35,862 nucleotides of DNA from Methanobrevibacter sp. (lineage in GTDB: Archaea > Methanobacteriota > Methanobacteria > Methanobacteriales > Methanobacteriaceae). The number at the start of each line of letters is the position of its first letter. Position 1 is the first letter of the stretch. Of this stretch, positions 8,440 through 16,077 are shown in pieces. The DNA is taken from NCBI RefSeq assembly GCF_017447225.1, contig NZ_JAFSNZ010000114.1, positions 1-35,862 of the forward strand. The letters are read 5' to 3'. Position numbers and translations under genes: made by a program. The notes under the pieces are model-generated. The model searched no databases. It worked only from the letters and a program-made list of their open reading frames with translations, and was not told the origin of the DNA.

Positions 8440-8724
8440 ATGTCAGAAGAATTAGTTAATTCAATAAGAGATGCAGTTTCTGTAATTAATGACCCTCACA
8501 TGGGCGTAAGTATCGTTGAAATGGGAATTGTCCAAGATATTAGTGTTGACGGTGATGAAGCAAAAATTATTATTAAACCAACCAACCCAGGTTGTATGAG
8601 TGTTGCTCGTATCGCTGCAGATGCTAAAACTCAAGCTGAAAAAGTTGAAGGAGTATCTAAAGCAATCATTGTCGTTGAAGGACATGCTATGGCAGAATCC
8701 ATCAATGAAATGATTAACAGATAA
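8440..8724 (+). CDS. MIP18-family (DUF59) Fe-S assembly protein
   Basis: The 94 residues form a single PF01883-type domain: INDPHMGVSIVEMGIVQDI near the N-terminus, TNPGCMSVARIAADAK in the middle (the conserved Cys is present), and a VVVEGHAMAESI tail. Relatives (SufT/PaaD/Cia2) help mature Fe-S proteins. A clear AGGTGA ribosome binding site lies nine bases upstream. It probably has its own promoter in the 87-nt gap after arcS and ends at a strong hairpin terminator. Confidence 0.85.
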   Translation: MSEELVNSIRDAVSVINDPHMGVSIVEMGIVQDISVDGDEAKIIIKPTNPGCMSVARIAADAKTQAEKVEGVSKAIIVVEGHAMAESINEMINR

Positions 8725-8763
8725 ATCCAATTCATAACACCACACCCAATACCATTACTAATT

Positions 8764-8803
8764 AAGTTAATTAAAACAATTAACTTTTAATTTTTAATTT
8801 TTC
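8764..8803 (+). terminator. Hairpin plus T-run after the MIP18 gene
   Basis: AAGTTAATT (8764-8772), loop AAAAC, AATTAACTT (8778-8786) is a perfect 9-bp stem followed by TTTAATTTTTAATTTTT. It has the layout of a Rho-independent terminator, though archaeal termination mainly needs the T-tract. Confidence 0.65.
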
Positions 8804-8831
8804 AGGCAAAAATGCCTTAAAACCAAAACAC

Positions 8832-8838
8832 TTATATA
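8832..8838 (+). promoter_or_regulatory. TATA box of tRNA-Ile
   Basis: TTATATA preceded by A-rich sequence, 34 nt before the mature tRNA 5' end. This is a normal archaeal tRNA promoter position allowing a short leader. Confidence 0.65.
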
Positions 8839-8871
8839 GTGATGATAACTAAAAATATATTTGTTGTATAT

Positions 8872-8946
8872 AGGCTAGTGGCACAGCTTGGTTAGCGCGC
8901 TCGGCTGATAACCGGGAGGTCATGGGTTCGAATCCCATCTAGCCTA
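8872..8946 (+). tRNA. tRNA-Ile (anticodon GAT)
   Basis: A 75-nt cloverleaf. The acceptor AGGCTAG (8872-8878) pairs perfectly with CTAGCCT (8939-8945), with discriminator A8946. The anticodon arm is CTCGG-CTGATAA-CCGGG, giving GAT. The T arm is ATGGG-TTCGAAT-CCCAT. CCA is not encoded, as is common in archaea. No intron. T-rich tracts downstream (8947-8988) would terminate transcription. Confidence 0.96.
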
Positions 8947-9101
8947 CTTTTACTAAACTCTTTTTTAATGATTTTTTCTTACATGATTATTTTATCAAAA
9001 TTTTATTAGGTTCAATTTTGAACAGTCATTTTCCAAATTTTTAAATACTATATTCAACATAACATAACTTAAATGTACAAAAAAGTGTAATGAGGGATAA
9101 A

Positions 9102-9605
9102 ATGTGGGAAAAAATTCATGAAAAATTTAAAAAATATCCTGCTAGAATACGCGTTGCAGAGAAAATGATTGAACTAGGCTTATCTTTACATGAAGATGGA
9201 AAAATATACTGCGGTAATTTAAAAATAAGTGATAAAGCACTTGCTACAGCTGCAGATGTTGACAGAAGAGCCATAAAATCAACGATTGAAGTAATTCAAA
9301 ATGATCCCGAATTATTTGACTTATTCAGCAACATTATCCCTGCGGGAACATTACTTAAAAATATTGCAAAAAAAATCAATCTTGGAGTTATTGAAATAGA
9401 GGTAAACTCCGAAAACGAAGGAATGCTTGCTACAATAACACATATTATTTCAAAAAAAGGAATAAACATAAGACAAGCTTATGCAGAAGACAGCACTATG
9501 CAGGAATATCCTCTTCTTACATTAATAACTGAAAATCCTATTGATGGTGAACTGATTAATGAGCTTATGAAAATAGAAGGAATAAATAGAGTATCAATAT
9601 ACTAA
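9102..9605 (+). CDS. ACT-domain regulatory protein (COG2150-like)
   Basis: The 167 residues start MWEKIHEKFKKYP. The first half is helical (ALATAADVDRRAIKSTIEVI, reminiscent of a small DNA-binding or dimerisation module). The second half (about 92-167) is an ACT domain with EVNSENEGMLATITHIISKKGINI. Relatives are annotated as predicted regulators of amino-acid metabolism; the ligand is unknown. The start at 9102 is preferred over ATG 9090 because the GAGGG ribosome binding site lies between the two. Its last four bases overlap the end of hypC on the other strand. Confidence 0.75.
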   Translation: MWEKIHEKFKKYPARIRVAEKMIELGLSLHEDGKIYCGNLKISDKALATAADVDRRAIKSTIEVIQNDPELFDLFSNIIPAGTLLKNIAKKINLGVIEIEVNSENEGMLATITHIISKKGINIRQAYAEDSTMQEYPLLTLITENPIDGELINELMKIEGINRVSIY

Positions 9606-9877
9606 TCTAATCCTGCTTCCATTCTAGCTTTTTCCATTTCTCTATCTTCTTCTTCAAGAACTTCCAATAATTCTTCCCAAGCTTCTAAAGATTCTTTAGC
9701 AGCTTCTTCACTTAATTTTTCAATAGCATAACCTGCATGGATTAAAACATATTCACCAATTTCAACATCAGGAAGCAAATCCATTTTAGCCTGTTGTCTT
9801 GCTCCACCAAAATCAGCGTATAGTACATTAGCTTCTCTGTCAATTTTAACAATTTGTGCTGGTGCTGCAATACACAT
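9602..9877 (-). CDS. hypC: Hydrogenase maturation chaperone HypC
   Basis: Small chaperone that, with HypD, carries the Fe(CN)2CO group to [NiFe] hydrogenase large subunits. The mature N-terminus MCIAAPAQIVKI carries the essential Cys after Met; core motifs ADFGGARQQAKMDLLPDVEIGEYVLIHAGYAIEKL follow in the usual order. The acidic helical C-terminus is family-like. Length 91 residues. The start at 9877 is preferred over ATG 9892 because GGAGATGA precedes it and HypC requires Met-Cys at its N-terminus. No other hyp gene is nearby. Confidence 0.95.
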   Translation of the reverse strand: MCIAAPAQIVKIDREANVLYADFGGARQQAKMDLLPDVEIGEYVLIHAGYAIEKLSEEAAKESLEAWEELLEVLEEEDREMEKARMEAGLD

Positions 9878-9961
9878 ATTTTTCATCTCCAATAATTAAA
9901 TTAATTAATACTTAAAATATATTATTAATCATTATATAAAATTATCTAAAATGGTGATGAG

Positions 9962-11257
9962 ATGACAAATATTGTAATAGGATCCGGCCCGGCAGGCAGA
10001 TTAGGCTCTTATGAACTTGGAAAACTAGGGCAAGACGTAATTTTAATTGAAAAGAACCATATTGCAGGAACTTGTTTAAACGAAGGCTGTATGGTCATTT
10101 GCGCATTAAGCGACATTTCAAAATTTATCGATTCAAACAAAAGATTTAACAGCTACGGTTTCATTAAAAGCCAAATTGATATCAGTTACGAAAAGATAAC
10201 TGAAAAAATAATAGAAACTCAGGAAAAACTTCGTAAATTGAATCAGATAGAAAATGAAAGTGTTGGAAATAATGTTATCTATGGAGAAGCTGAAATTAAT
10301 GACAACATTGTAAAAGTTAACGGCGAAAGCTTCGAATACGATAATCTGTTAATAGCTACAGGCGCAAGACCACATATTCCTGATGTGAAAGGAAGCGAAT
10401 ACGGCCTGACAAATAAGGACATCCTAAAGCTTGATGAAATACCGGATAAATTAAATATTATCGGAGGAGGAATCATTGCCTGTGAAATAGCTAATATCTT
10501 CTCAACATTAGGCAGTGAAGTTAACGTTATTGTCAGAAGCAAATTTTTAAAAGAAATAGACAGCGACACGAAAGAGTATGTGTTGAAACATATCATGCCT
10601 GATGTTAACATTCTAGAAAATACAGGCATTGAAGAATGCGGAAAAAACAGAATCATTACCTCTGATGGTGATGAACTTGAAGGAATTCCATTTTTCGCAA
10701 CAGGAAGAGTTCCGAATTCTGAAATTGCTGAAGGATTTGTTGACCTTAATGCCGACAACACAATAAAAGTCAATGAATTTATGAAAACTTCACGCGATAA
10801 TGTATATGCTGCAGGAGATGTGACAGGGGGTTGGCAGCTGACTCCAGTAGCAAGAATGGAGGGCATTTGTGCTGCAAGAAATATGGCCGGCTACTTGAAT
10901 AAGGTAAGCTATGACTGCGTTCCTCAAACCATAAGCTTAAACACCGAAGTCAGTTTCGTGGAAAATGAAAAAATTGGCGATGTGGAAACTGAAACAATTT
11001 CCATTCCGGGAATTGCAGGACCTGGTGCATTCTGGAAAATACTGACCGGAGATACAGGATATGCAAAAATCGAATTTGACAGTGAAAACAACAGAATAAA
11101 AAAGATTAACACAATATCACCATCATCAACAAGTGATGTAGCGTATTTATCTTATCTGATGAGAATAGACTCTCCGTTAGATGAATATTCAAATTTCCTT
11201 GAAGTGCATCCGTCTACAGATACAAACTATAAAATCATTAAAAATTTGTGGTTATAA
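9962..11257 (+). CDS. Dihydrolipoamide dehydrogenase-like flavin disulfide reductase
   Basis: Class I pyridine nucleotide-disulfide oxidoreductase of 431 residues. It has an N-terminal FAD site (IVIGSGPAGRLGSYELG), the redox pair CLNEGC (about residues 38-43), an NAD(P)H-binding Rossmann segment IIGGGIIACEIANIFSTLG (about 167-185), and the FAD motif VYAAGDVTG. It ends in a dimerisation domain with VHPSTD where true Lpd has HPTxSE. After the second Cys, MVICAL replaces the usual IPSKAL, so the substrate may differ. No 2-oxoacid dehydrogenase subunits are adjacent. GGTGATGAG precedes the ATG. Confidence 0.78.
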   Translation: MTNIVIGSGPAGRLGSYELGKLGQDVILIEKNHIAGTCLNEGCMVICALSDISKFIDSNKRFNSYGFIKSQIDISYEKITEKIIETQEKLRKLNQIENESVGNNVIYGEAEINDNIVKVNGESFEYDNLLIATGARPHIPDVKGSEYGLTNKDILKLDEIPDKLNIIGGGIIACEIANIFSTLGSEVNVIVRSKFLKEIDSDTKEYVLKHIMPDVNILENTGIEECGKNRIITSDGDELEGIPFFATGRVPNSEIAEGFVDLNADNTIKVNEFMKTSRDNVYAAGDVTGGWQLTPVARMEGICAARNMAGYLNKVSYDCVPQTISLNTEVSFVENEKIGDVETETISIPGIAGPGAFWKILTGDTGYAKIEFDSENNRIKKINTISPSSTSDVAYLSYLMRIDSPLDEYSNFLEVHPSTDTNYKIIKNLWL

Positions 11258-11258
11258 T

Positions 11259-12311
11259 CTATTTACCACAAATATCTATTATTTTTTCAGCCAATTCATC
11301 CCTGGTGGCTAAAAGTTCTTTTGAATATTTATTAGAATTAGATTTAAGTGAATCATAATTTTCAAATGCTTTTAAAATAGTTTCATTTGCATCTTCAATG
11401 CTTGATTCCAGAATAGCTCCTTCAAAAATGCCTGCAATATTGTGATATCTTCCCCATTTAATCTTGGTTACGGTTACAATAGGGATTTCACATGCAGTAA
11501 CCTCTTCAACCATAACTCCATCATCAGTAAGAACTGCCAAGTCAATAAAGTCATAAAGATGTTTTAGCCAATCAATAAAGCCCAGATAAATTATTTTATT
11601 TTGATCAATCAAATCCATATATTCATCATGCATAGGATGGCCAACCAAAAGCAGATTATAATCGTCTGTGAAATTGGAGAAATTTGTTGCCGTTTCAATC
11701 ATACCTTTAAAAAGAGATGAACCTGAAGAAAAGAGAATTGTCTTTTTATTTTCATCGAATAATGAGATTTTTTTAAGATTTTCAAGAGCAATAGCCCCAT
11801 TTCCAGAATTAACATCATCACTTAATGGATAATATGCCTTAGATAAATTGTCCGGAAGATTATTCTCTCTGAATAAATAGTATTCGGGCAGAATGATACA
11901 GTGATTTAGTCTAGGAGACACTTTCATATCCAATGGAGTGCAGCATAAGCAGGCACATGGCTTTCTTGATAGTTTAGCTCCAACACTAGCTACAATAGCT
12001 CCCCCACCAATTATTCCGACGACAAAATCAACATCGAGTTTATTGATTAATTTTCTGACTTTAAAAGTAGCTGTCAGCATTCTAAAAGCGGCTTTAATGG
12101 AAGTCAGTTTTGTTGCCGCATGACCTCCCGCCTGAGGTATTGAAATTTTGTGCCAGGAATATCCTTTCTTTTTAAACAGAATTCCAGGTGCGGATTCATC
12201 CAGAGCCAGTTCACATTGAATTCCTTTTTCTTCCAGAGCAGAAATGACATTATATGCTATAACTGCATCACCACCCAATCCTCTTCCTGTGATGACGACC
12301 AATGCTTTCAT
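11259..12311 (-). CDS. MurG-like GT28 glycosyltransferase (pseudomurein candidate)
   Basis: The 350 residues follow the MurG plan. The N-terminal domain has ITGRGLGGDAVIAYNVISAL (the MurG GGT-G-H loop position) and VDFVVGIIGGGAIVASVGA, equivalent to the PDVV-G-GGY segment. The C-terminal domain has ILFSSGSSLFKG and DDGVMVEEVTACEIPIVTV, equivalent to the donor-binding SGA-T-EE-AA-G-P motif. MurG transfers GlcNAc onto a lipid-linked sugar on the inner membrane face. The gene begins at the base after the MraY-like stop, with GGTGATTAG as ribosome binding site inside that gene. Role in pseudomurein lipid intermediates is inferred. Confidence 0.72.
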   Translation of the reverse strand: MKALVVITGRGLGGDAVIAYNVISALEEKGIQCELALDESAPGILFKKKGYSWHKISIPQAGGHAATKLTSIKAAFRMLTATFKVRKLINKLDVDFVVGIIGGGAIVASVGAKLSRKPCACLCCTPLDMKVSPRLNHCIILPEYYLFRENNLPDNLSKAYYPLSDDVNSGNGAIALENLKKISLFDENKKTILFSSGSSLFKGMIETATNFSNFTDDYNLLLVGHPMHDEYMDLIDQNKIIYLGFIDWLKHLYDFIDLAVLTDDGVMVEEVTACEIPIVTVTKIKWGRYHNIAGIFEGAILESSIEDANETILKAFENYDSLKSNSNKYSKELLATRDELAEKIIDICGK

Positions 12312-13271
12312 CTAATCACCACGACGAAGGGATGAAGGTTCTTTAGGAATAATAGCATCAGTGTGAATTGCATGAGGATTAAAAAGCAATCTTCTAAAAC
12401 CTAATGCTATTAAAAGTTCATTTTTAACTTCATATTGTTTGTCTTTAAGAATCCATTTACGCAGCAAGTCACCTAATCCTCCACCGGTTAAAACGTCCAT
12501 AATGAAGTCTCCGAATGTTGGGTCAAGTAATCTTAGGCGTTGTCTGAAAAAGACTTTTAGTGTGCTTCTTCTGACAAATGCTGTGAAACAAACTGTGAAA
12601 ATAGTAAGTAGTATTGTCCACCAGAATCCGCCGGTCAGATAGAATGCAATTCCCAAAGCTACTGCAAAAGTATGGTTTCCAACTTCCCCTAACATGATTT
12701 TTCCTGCGAAATCCAATGGGCAGTATGCCAAACATACTACAAATATCAATAAAGGAGTGTAAACTGCAGGAAGCTCTTCAACTGGGAGTGTTCCAACCAA
12801 TAACATACATATTACAGTGACAATTGACATTACCATAGTTACCATTGCGCATGATCCCGGCTGCATATCTGAAATATTCAATGGCTGTATTAAGAAAGCT
12901 ATGACAATTGATGACAGCCCGAATCCATGAATAAATCCTACAAGCATGACCAGAAGCATTCCAATTCCTCTGGAGAATTGGCCGATTTCAATATTCATAA
13001 AGCTGAATTTTCTTCTACCGAATATGTCATCAATGAATGCGAAAATACCGATGATTAAAACCAGATCATTATATCCCGGGAGCATATAAAAAGATAAGAT
13101 GATAAACGGAATAATTCCAACACCACGAGGAATGCCTCCCCTTACATTGGGAAACAAGTTACCTAACAATCCTCTTTTACCCAAGAATCTAAATAATGCA
13201 TCTACAACTGCTGTTCCCAAAAGACAAATGATGAAAACATAGATAAATGCAAAAACCATCGACATGTACAT
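12312..13271 (-). CDS. MraY-like phosphoglycosyltransferase (GT4 family, pseudomurein candidate)
   Basis: Multi-pass membrane protein of 319 residues with about nine hydrophobic helices. Family signs are RGGIPRGVG near residue 44 (the GG-P-GG-G loop), FAFIDDIFGRR (about 77-87, the catalytic DD motif on the cytoplasmic face), the LGEVGNHTFAVALG loop that replaces MGDTGSLALG of bacterial MraY, and a basic C-terminal tail. Such enzymes move a sugar-1-phosphate from UDP-sugar to a polyprenyl phosphate. Juxtaposed with the MurG-like gene, it likely starts a lipid-linked glycan. The first of three in-frame ATGs is used, with AGGTTAGT upstream. Confidence 0.72.
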   Translation of the reverse strand: MYMSMVFAFIYVFIICLLGTAVVDALFRFLGKRGLLGNLFPNVRGGIPRGVGIIPFIILSFYMLPGYNDLVLIIGIFAFIDDIFGRRKFSFMNIEIGQFSRGIGMLLVMLVGFIHGFGLSSIVIAFLIQPLNISDMQPGSCAMVTMVMSIVTVICMLLVGTLPVEELPAVYTPLLIFVVCLAYCPLDFAGKIMLGEVGNHTFAVALGIAFYLTGGFWWTILLTIFTVCFTAFVRRSTLKVFFRQRLRLLDPTFGDFIMDVLTGGGLGDLLRKWILKDKQYEVKNELLIALGFRRLLFNPHAIHTDAIIPKEPSSLRRGD

Positions 13272-13328
13272 AATACTAACCTATTTTATTTATCACTTAT
13301 AAGTTATAATAATAATCCTATATAAAAT

Positions 13329-14390
13329 CTATGATATGGCATATCTTAAAATAGCTGCAATGCCACCTAAACTTTCCAATTGTTTTCCTCCATCATGTTC
13401 ACAACTAATAACCATCACATCACCTTTCATATTCTCAACCATGTCCATTTGTTGACCTAAATTATTTGTTGCTACCATCTTATCCAATATCAGGAGTTTA
13501 TCAACAGCACCTAAATTAATGGCTTCGGTTGTTTCTTTTATACCATAAGCAACTTTTGAAGAGTTCTTAGCAATCTCTTCCAAAAGGTTTTCAACAGCAA
13601 CCATTTCACTGGCAACCCTATTTTCTACCGTTAATTTTTCAACTGTGCCTTTTTTTAGAACTTCATGAATTCCAACTCTTCCTCCGGTTCCGGTGTTTTC
13701 AATGATGGATTTTGAAGCCAAATCCTTATGTTTATCCTTAAGGTAATCATAGAAATCATTTTTATAGAATCCAGGTCCTGCAACTATAATATTCTGAATT
13801 GAATCGAATTTATTTAGGGATTCAACGATTGTTTCATAGAACTTGACGATATTTTTGTTTCTATTTTTATCAAGAATACGTTTTCCAGAAATATTTCCTT
13901 TAATAGGACCATAATATTCAATGCCGAATTGTCTCATCAAGCCTAATGTAGCAGTGTCATCCTCAATGACAACAATGATTGCGGATAATTTTTTAGAAGC
14001 ATCAATGGCCTGTTTCAGTCTTTTCAATGCCCATTTTGGCCATTTAACTTTTTTAATCGTTAACGGAGTATTCAGCTTGACTTCAAGAGTGTGATGAGAC
14101 CCTAGGGGAATCAGATCTTCAGGACTTCTTGTAATGACGCCAGTTAATCTTAATTTGCCGGTGAATAAATGAAAACTGATGCTTTCAACATCAATTCCCA
14201 AGTAAAATGTCTTTTTAACTCCCCTGTCACTTCTTAATTTATCTCCAGTATTGTCTTGAATACGACGGGTCGTTTTGGATGAAACATTGTCTCCCACTTC
14301 TGCAATATGTGACAGATGCCACAAATCATCCAATGTTTCAGGAATGACTTCGACAATTCCTTCTTTTGTATCTTGTTTAATGACTTTCAT
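13329..14390 (-). CDS. pelA: Pelota/Dom34 mRNA surveillance protein
   Basis: eRF1-like ribosome rescue factor acting with aEF1A and ABCE1 on stalled ribosomes. The 353 residues show the Sm-like N-domain (starts MKVIKQDTKEGIVEVIPET, with DDLWHLSHIAEVGD and TRRIQ), the central domain with IVVIEDDTATLGLMRQFGIE, and a C-terminal eRF1-3-like domain with AVDKLLILDKMV. The release-factor GGQ loop is absent, as expected for Pelota. No Shine-Dalgarno is seen; it diverges from tyrA over 44 bp. Confidence 0.94.
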   Translation of the reverse strand: MKVIKQDTKEGIVEVIPETLDDLWHLSHIAEVGDNVSSKTTRRIQDNTGDKLRSDRGVKKTFYLGIDVESISFHLFTGKLRLTGVITRSPEDLIPLGSHHTLEVKLNTPLTIKKVKWPKWALKRLKQAIDASKKLSAIIVVIEDDTATLGLMRQFGIEYYGPIKGNISGKRILDKNRNKNIVKFYETIVESLNKFDSIQNIIVAGPGFYKNDFYDYLKDKHKDLASKSIIENTGTGGRVGIHEVLKKGTVEKLTVENRVASEMVAVENLLEEIAKNSSKVAYGIKETTEAINLGAVDKLLILDKMVATNNLGQQMDMVENMKGDVMVISCEHDGGKQLESLGGIAAILRYAIS

Positions 14391-14401
14391 TGTATTAATT
14401 A

Positions 14402-14410
14402 TTTTTATAT
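14402..14410 (+). promoter_or_regulatory. TATA box positioned for a leaderless tyrA transcript
   Basis: TTTTTATAT is centred about 29 nt before ATG 14435, the distance at which archaeal transcription starts. No Shine-Dalgarno is present, so the tyrA mRNA may begin at its start codon. Confidence 0.45.
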
Positions 14411-14434
14411 GTAATGTTTATTAAAGTTATTAAT

Positions 14435-15727
14435 ATGAAAATTGGAATAATCGGTGGAACTGACGGATTGGGAAAAACCCTGGTCTATTATTTTAGGGAC
14501 GAATTTGATGTGAGCATTAGTGCAAGAGACCATGAAAAAGGATATAAAGTTGCAGAAGAATTGAATGTAAATTATATAGAATCAAACAAACAGTTAGCAG
14601 CAATAAGCAATATTTTGATAATTTCAGTTCCTATCCATCACACCCAGTCAGTTATTCGTGAAGTTGCACCGTTTATGAAAAAAGGTTCCGTGATGATTGA
14701 TGTCACATCAGTAAAAGAAGAGCCTCTAAAAACAATGGAGGAATGTCTGCCGGACAATGTCGAATACATTCCGACCCATCCGGTTTTCGGTCCGAGAACA
14801 ACGGAACTTGACAATCAGGTTATTGTACTGACCGCCCCTAAAAAAGGCAAATGGTATAAAAAGGTTTATGATTATCTATCTGGAAAGAATATGCGGATAA
14901 TTGAAACTACAGCGCAGCATCATGATTATATGATGAGTGTAGTGCAGGTTCTAACCCATTTCTCATTTATTTCAACTGCTTCAGCAATGGAGAAACTTAA
15001 AGTTGACATTACAGAAACCGAAGATTATGAAAGTCCTATTTACAATCTGATGATTGATATGATTGCACGTATTGTTTCACAAACCCCGTATCTGACATAC
15101 TACATCCAGTCAATGAACAATAACGGGTCAAAAATCAGAAACGCTTTTACTGATGCGGTCATTGAACTTAGGGATGCCATTGAAGCTGAAGATGACGAGA
15201 AGTTCGTTGAACTGGCCATTGAAGCTACGAAAAATATGGGTGATATTCAGAATGCTTTGGGTAGAAGTGACAAGGCAATCAATGCATTGAACCATGAATT
15301 CAATTTATTGACGGAATCGATCGGCCATGAAATAGCTCTTGAACATATTTATTCCGGTAAAGTTCATATAGGCGTTTTGGAAAAAGTCGATGGTAAATAT
15401 GCTGTTTTGGATAATGGAACCCGATTAAGAATAGCCAATATTAAAGTTTTAAACGAAGAAGAGCTTTATCAATGGAAATTGGATAACATCAAGCAGAAAC
15501 ATGAATCAATCAGTTGCCTCTTTCCGGATACTGTGACGCCAAATATCATTGTTGAAACCATCGAGAATATGGCCGACATTACTGAAGTAATATTAACAGA
15601 CATTTACAAAGGCCCACAAATTAGCGAAGGATACGAAAGCTTAACTTTTGACGTTAAAGGATTGTCAAAAGAGGCCATTAATAATGTTAAAAAGGTTTTG
15701 ACCGGATTTGGTGGAGTCATAAGATAA
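14435..15727 (+). CDS. tyrA: Prephenate dehydrogenase (archaeal long form)
   Basis: Makes 4-hydroxyphenylpyruvate for tyrosine synthesis, using NAD(P)+. The chosen N-terminus MKIGIIGGTDGLGKTL begins directly with the Rossmann GxGxxG-type loop. PTHPVFGPR (about 110) is the conserved substrate-binding loop, and the helical dehydrogenase domain extends to about residue 290. The last 110 or so residues (from KVHIGVLEKVDGKYAVLD) form an extra domain shared with other archaeal long TyrA proteins; I cannot assign it. Length 430. An upstream in-frame ATG (14414) would add seven residues without a ribosome binding site. Confidence 0.85.
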   Translation: MKIGIIGGTDGLGKTLVYYFRDEFDVSISARDHEKGYKVAEELNVNYIESNKQLAAISNILIISVPIHHTQSVIREVAPFMKKGSVMIDVTSVKEEPLKTMEECLPDNVEYIPTHPVFGPRTTELDNQVIVLTAPKKGKWYKKVYDYLSGKNMRIIETTAQHHDYMMSVVQVLTHFSFISTASAMEKLKVDITETEDYESPIYNLMIDMIARIVSQTPYLTYYIQSMNNNGSKIRNAFTDAVIELRDAIEAEDDEKFVELAIEATKNMGDIQNALGRSDKAINALNHEFNLLTESIGHEIALEHIYSGKVHIGVLEKVDGKYAVLDNGTRLRIANIKVLNEEELYQWKLDNIKQKHESISCLFPDTVTPNIIVETIENMADITEVILTDIYKGPQISEGYESLTFDVKGLSKEAINNVKKVLTGFGGVIR

Positions 15728-15956
15728 TCAATCCGATTTCTTATTTTTTTATTAATCCTAAAATAATGTTCGTTTTTAATCGAACAAATATTAAAGTAAT
15801 CAAAAGTAATTAAAATTTAAAATCTAATATAACAAAGTATAAATTAATTATTTAAATATTAAAGAAATAAAAAAAATTTATATTATTAAAACATTATTTT
15901 AATTAAAAATTAACAAAATTAAAGTAATTATAAATTGTTTTAAAAAATTTTTTTAA

Positions 15957-15972
15957 CCGAAACCTTTATATA
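15957..15972 (+). promoter_or_regulatory. cdc48 promoter (BRE + TATA box)
   Basis: TTTATATA (15965-15972) is directly preceded by CCGAAACC, a purine-containing BRE-like element. It is one of the clearest promoters in the window. Transcription is expected to start near 15995, giving an 80-nt leader. Confidence 0.7.
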
Positions 15973-15992
15973 GTAAGACTTATACAGTATAT

Positions 15993-16033
15993 TTGTCAAA
16001 CTTAAAATGACAAGGTTACAGAAAAATGTAACC
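15993..16033 (+). promoter_or_regulatory. Two adjacent inverted repeats at the cdc48 start site/leader
   Basis: IR1 is TTGTCA (15993-15998), 9-nt spacer, TGACAA (16008-16013). IR2 begins at the very next base: GGTTACA (16014-16020), GAAAAA, TGTAACC (16027-16033). Both are perfect. IR1 overlaps the predicted transcription start, so the pair may be repressor operators or two stacked 5' leader hairpins. Confidence 0.6.
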
Positions 16034-16077
16034 CAAATTTCTTATCATACTAATCAAATTATACGGAGATGATATCT

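Larger units (their letters stand above)
15728..16077 (+). promoter_or_regulatory. Regulatory intergenic region between tyrA and cdc48
   Basis: A 350-nt gene-free stretch. It opens with a T-rich tract (15738-15751) suited to ending tyrA transcription. TGTTCG (15767-15772) and CGAACA (15781-15786) form a 6-bp inverted repeat with an 8-nt spacer. A very AT-rich region without recognisable features runs to about 15955, followed by the cdc48 promoter and leader repeats (separate entries). No open frame or RNA gene is recognised. Confidence 0.6.

Noticed and set aside
8804-8817. AGGCA-AAAA-TGCCT hairpin before tRNA-Ile as a regulatory element
   Set aside because: A 5-bp stem in this context is easily due to chance; it lies between the MIP18 terminator and the tRNA promoter without other support.
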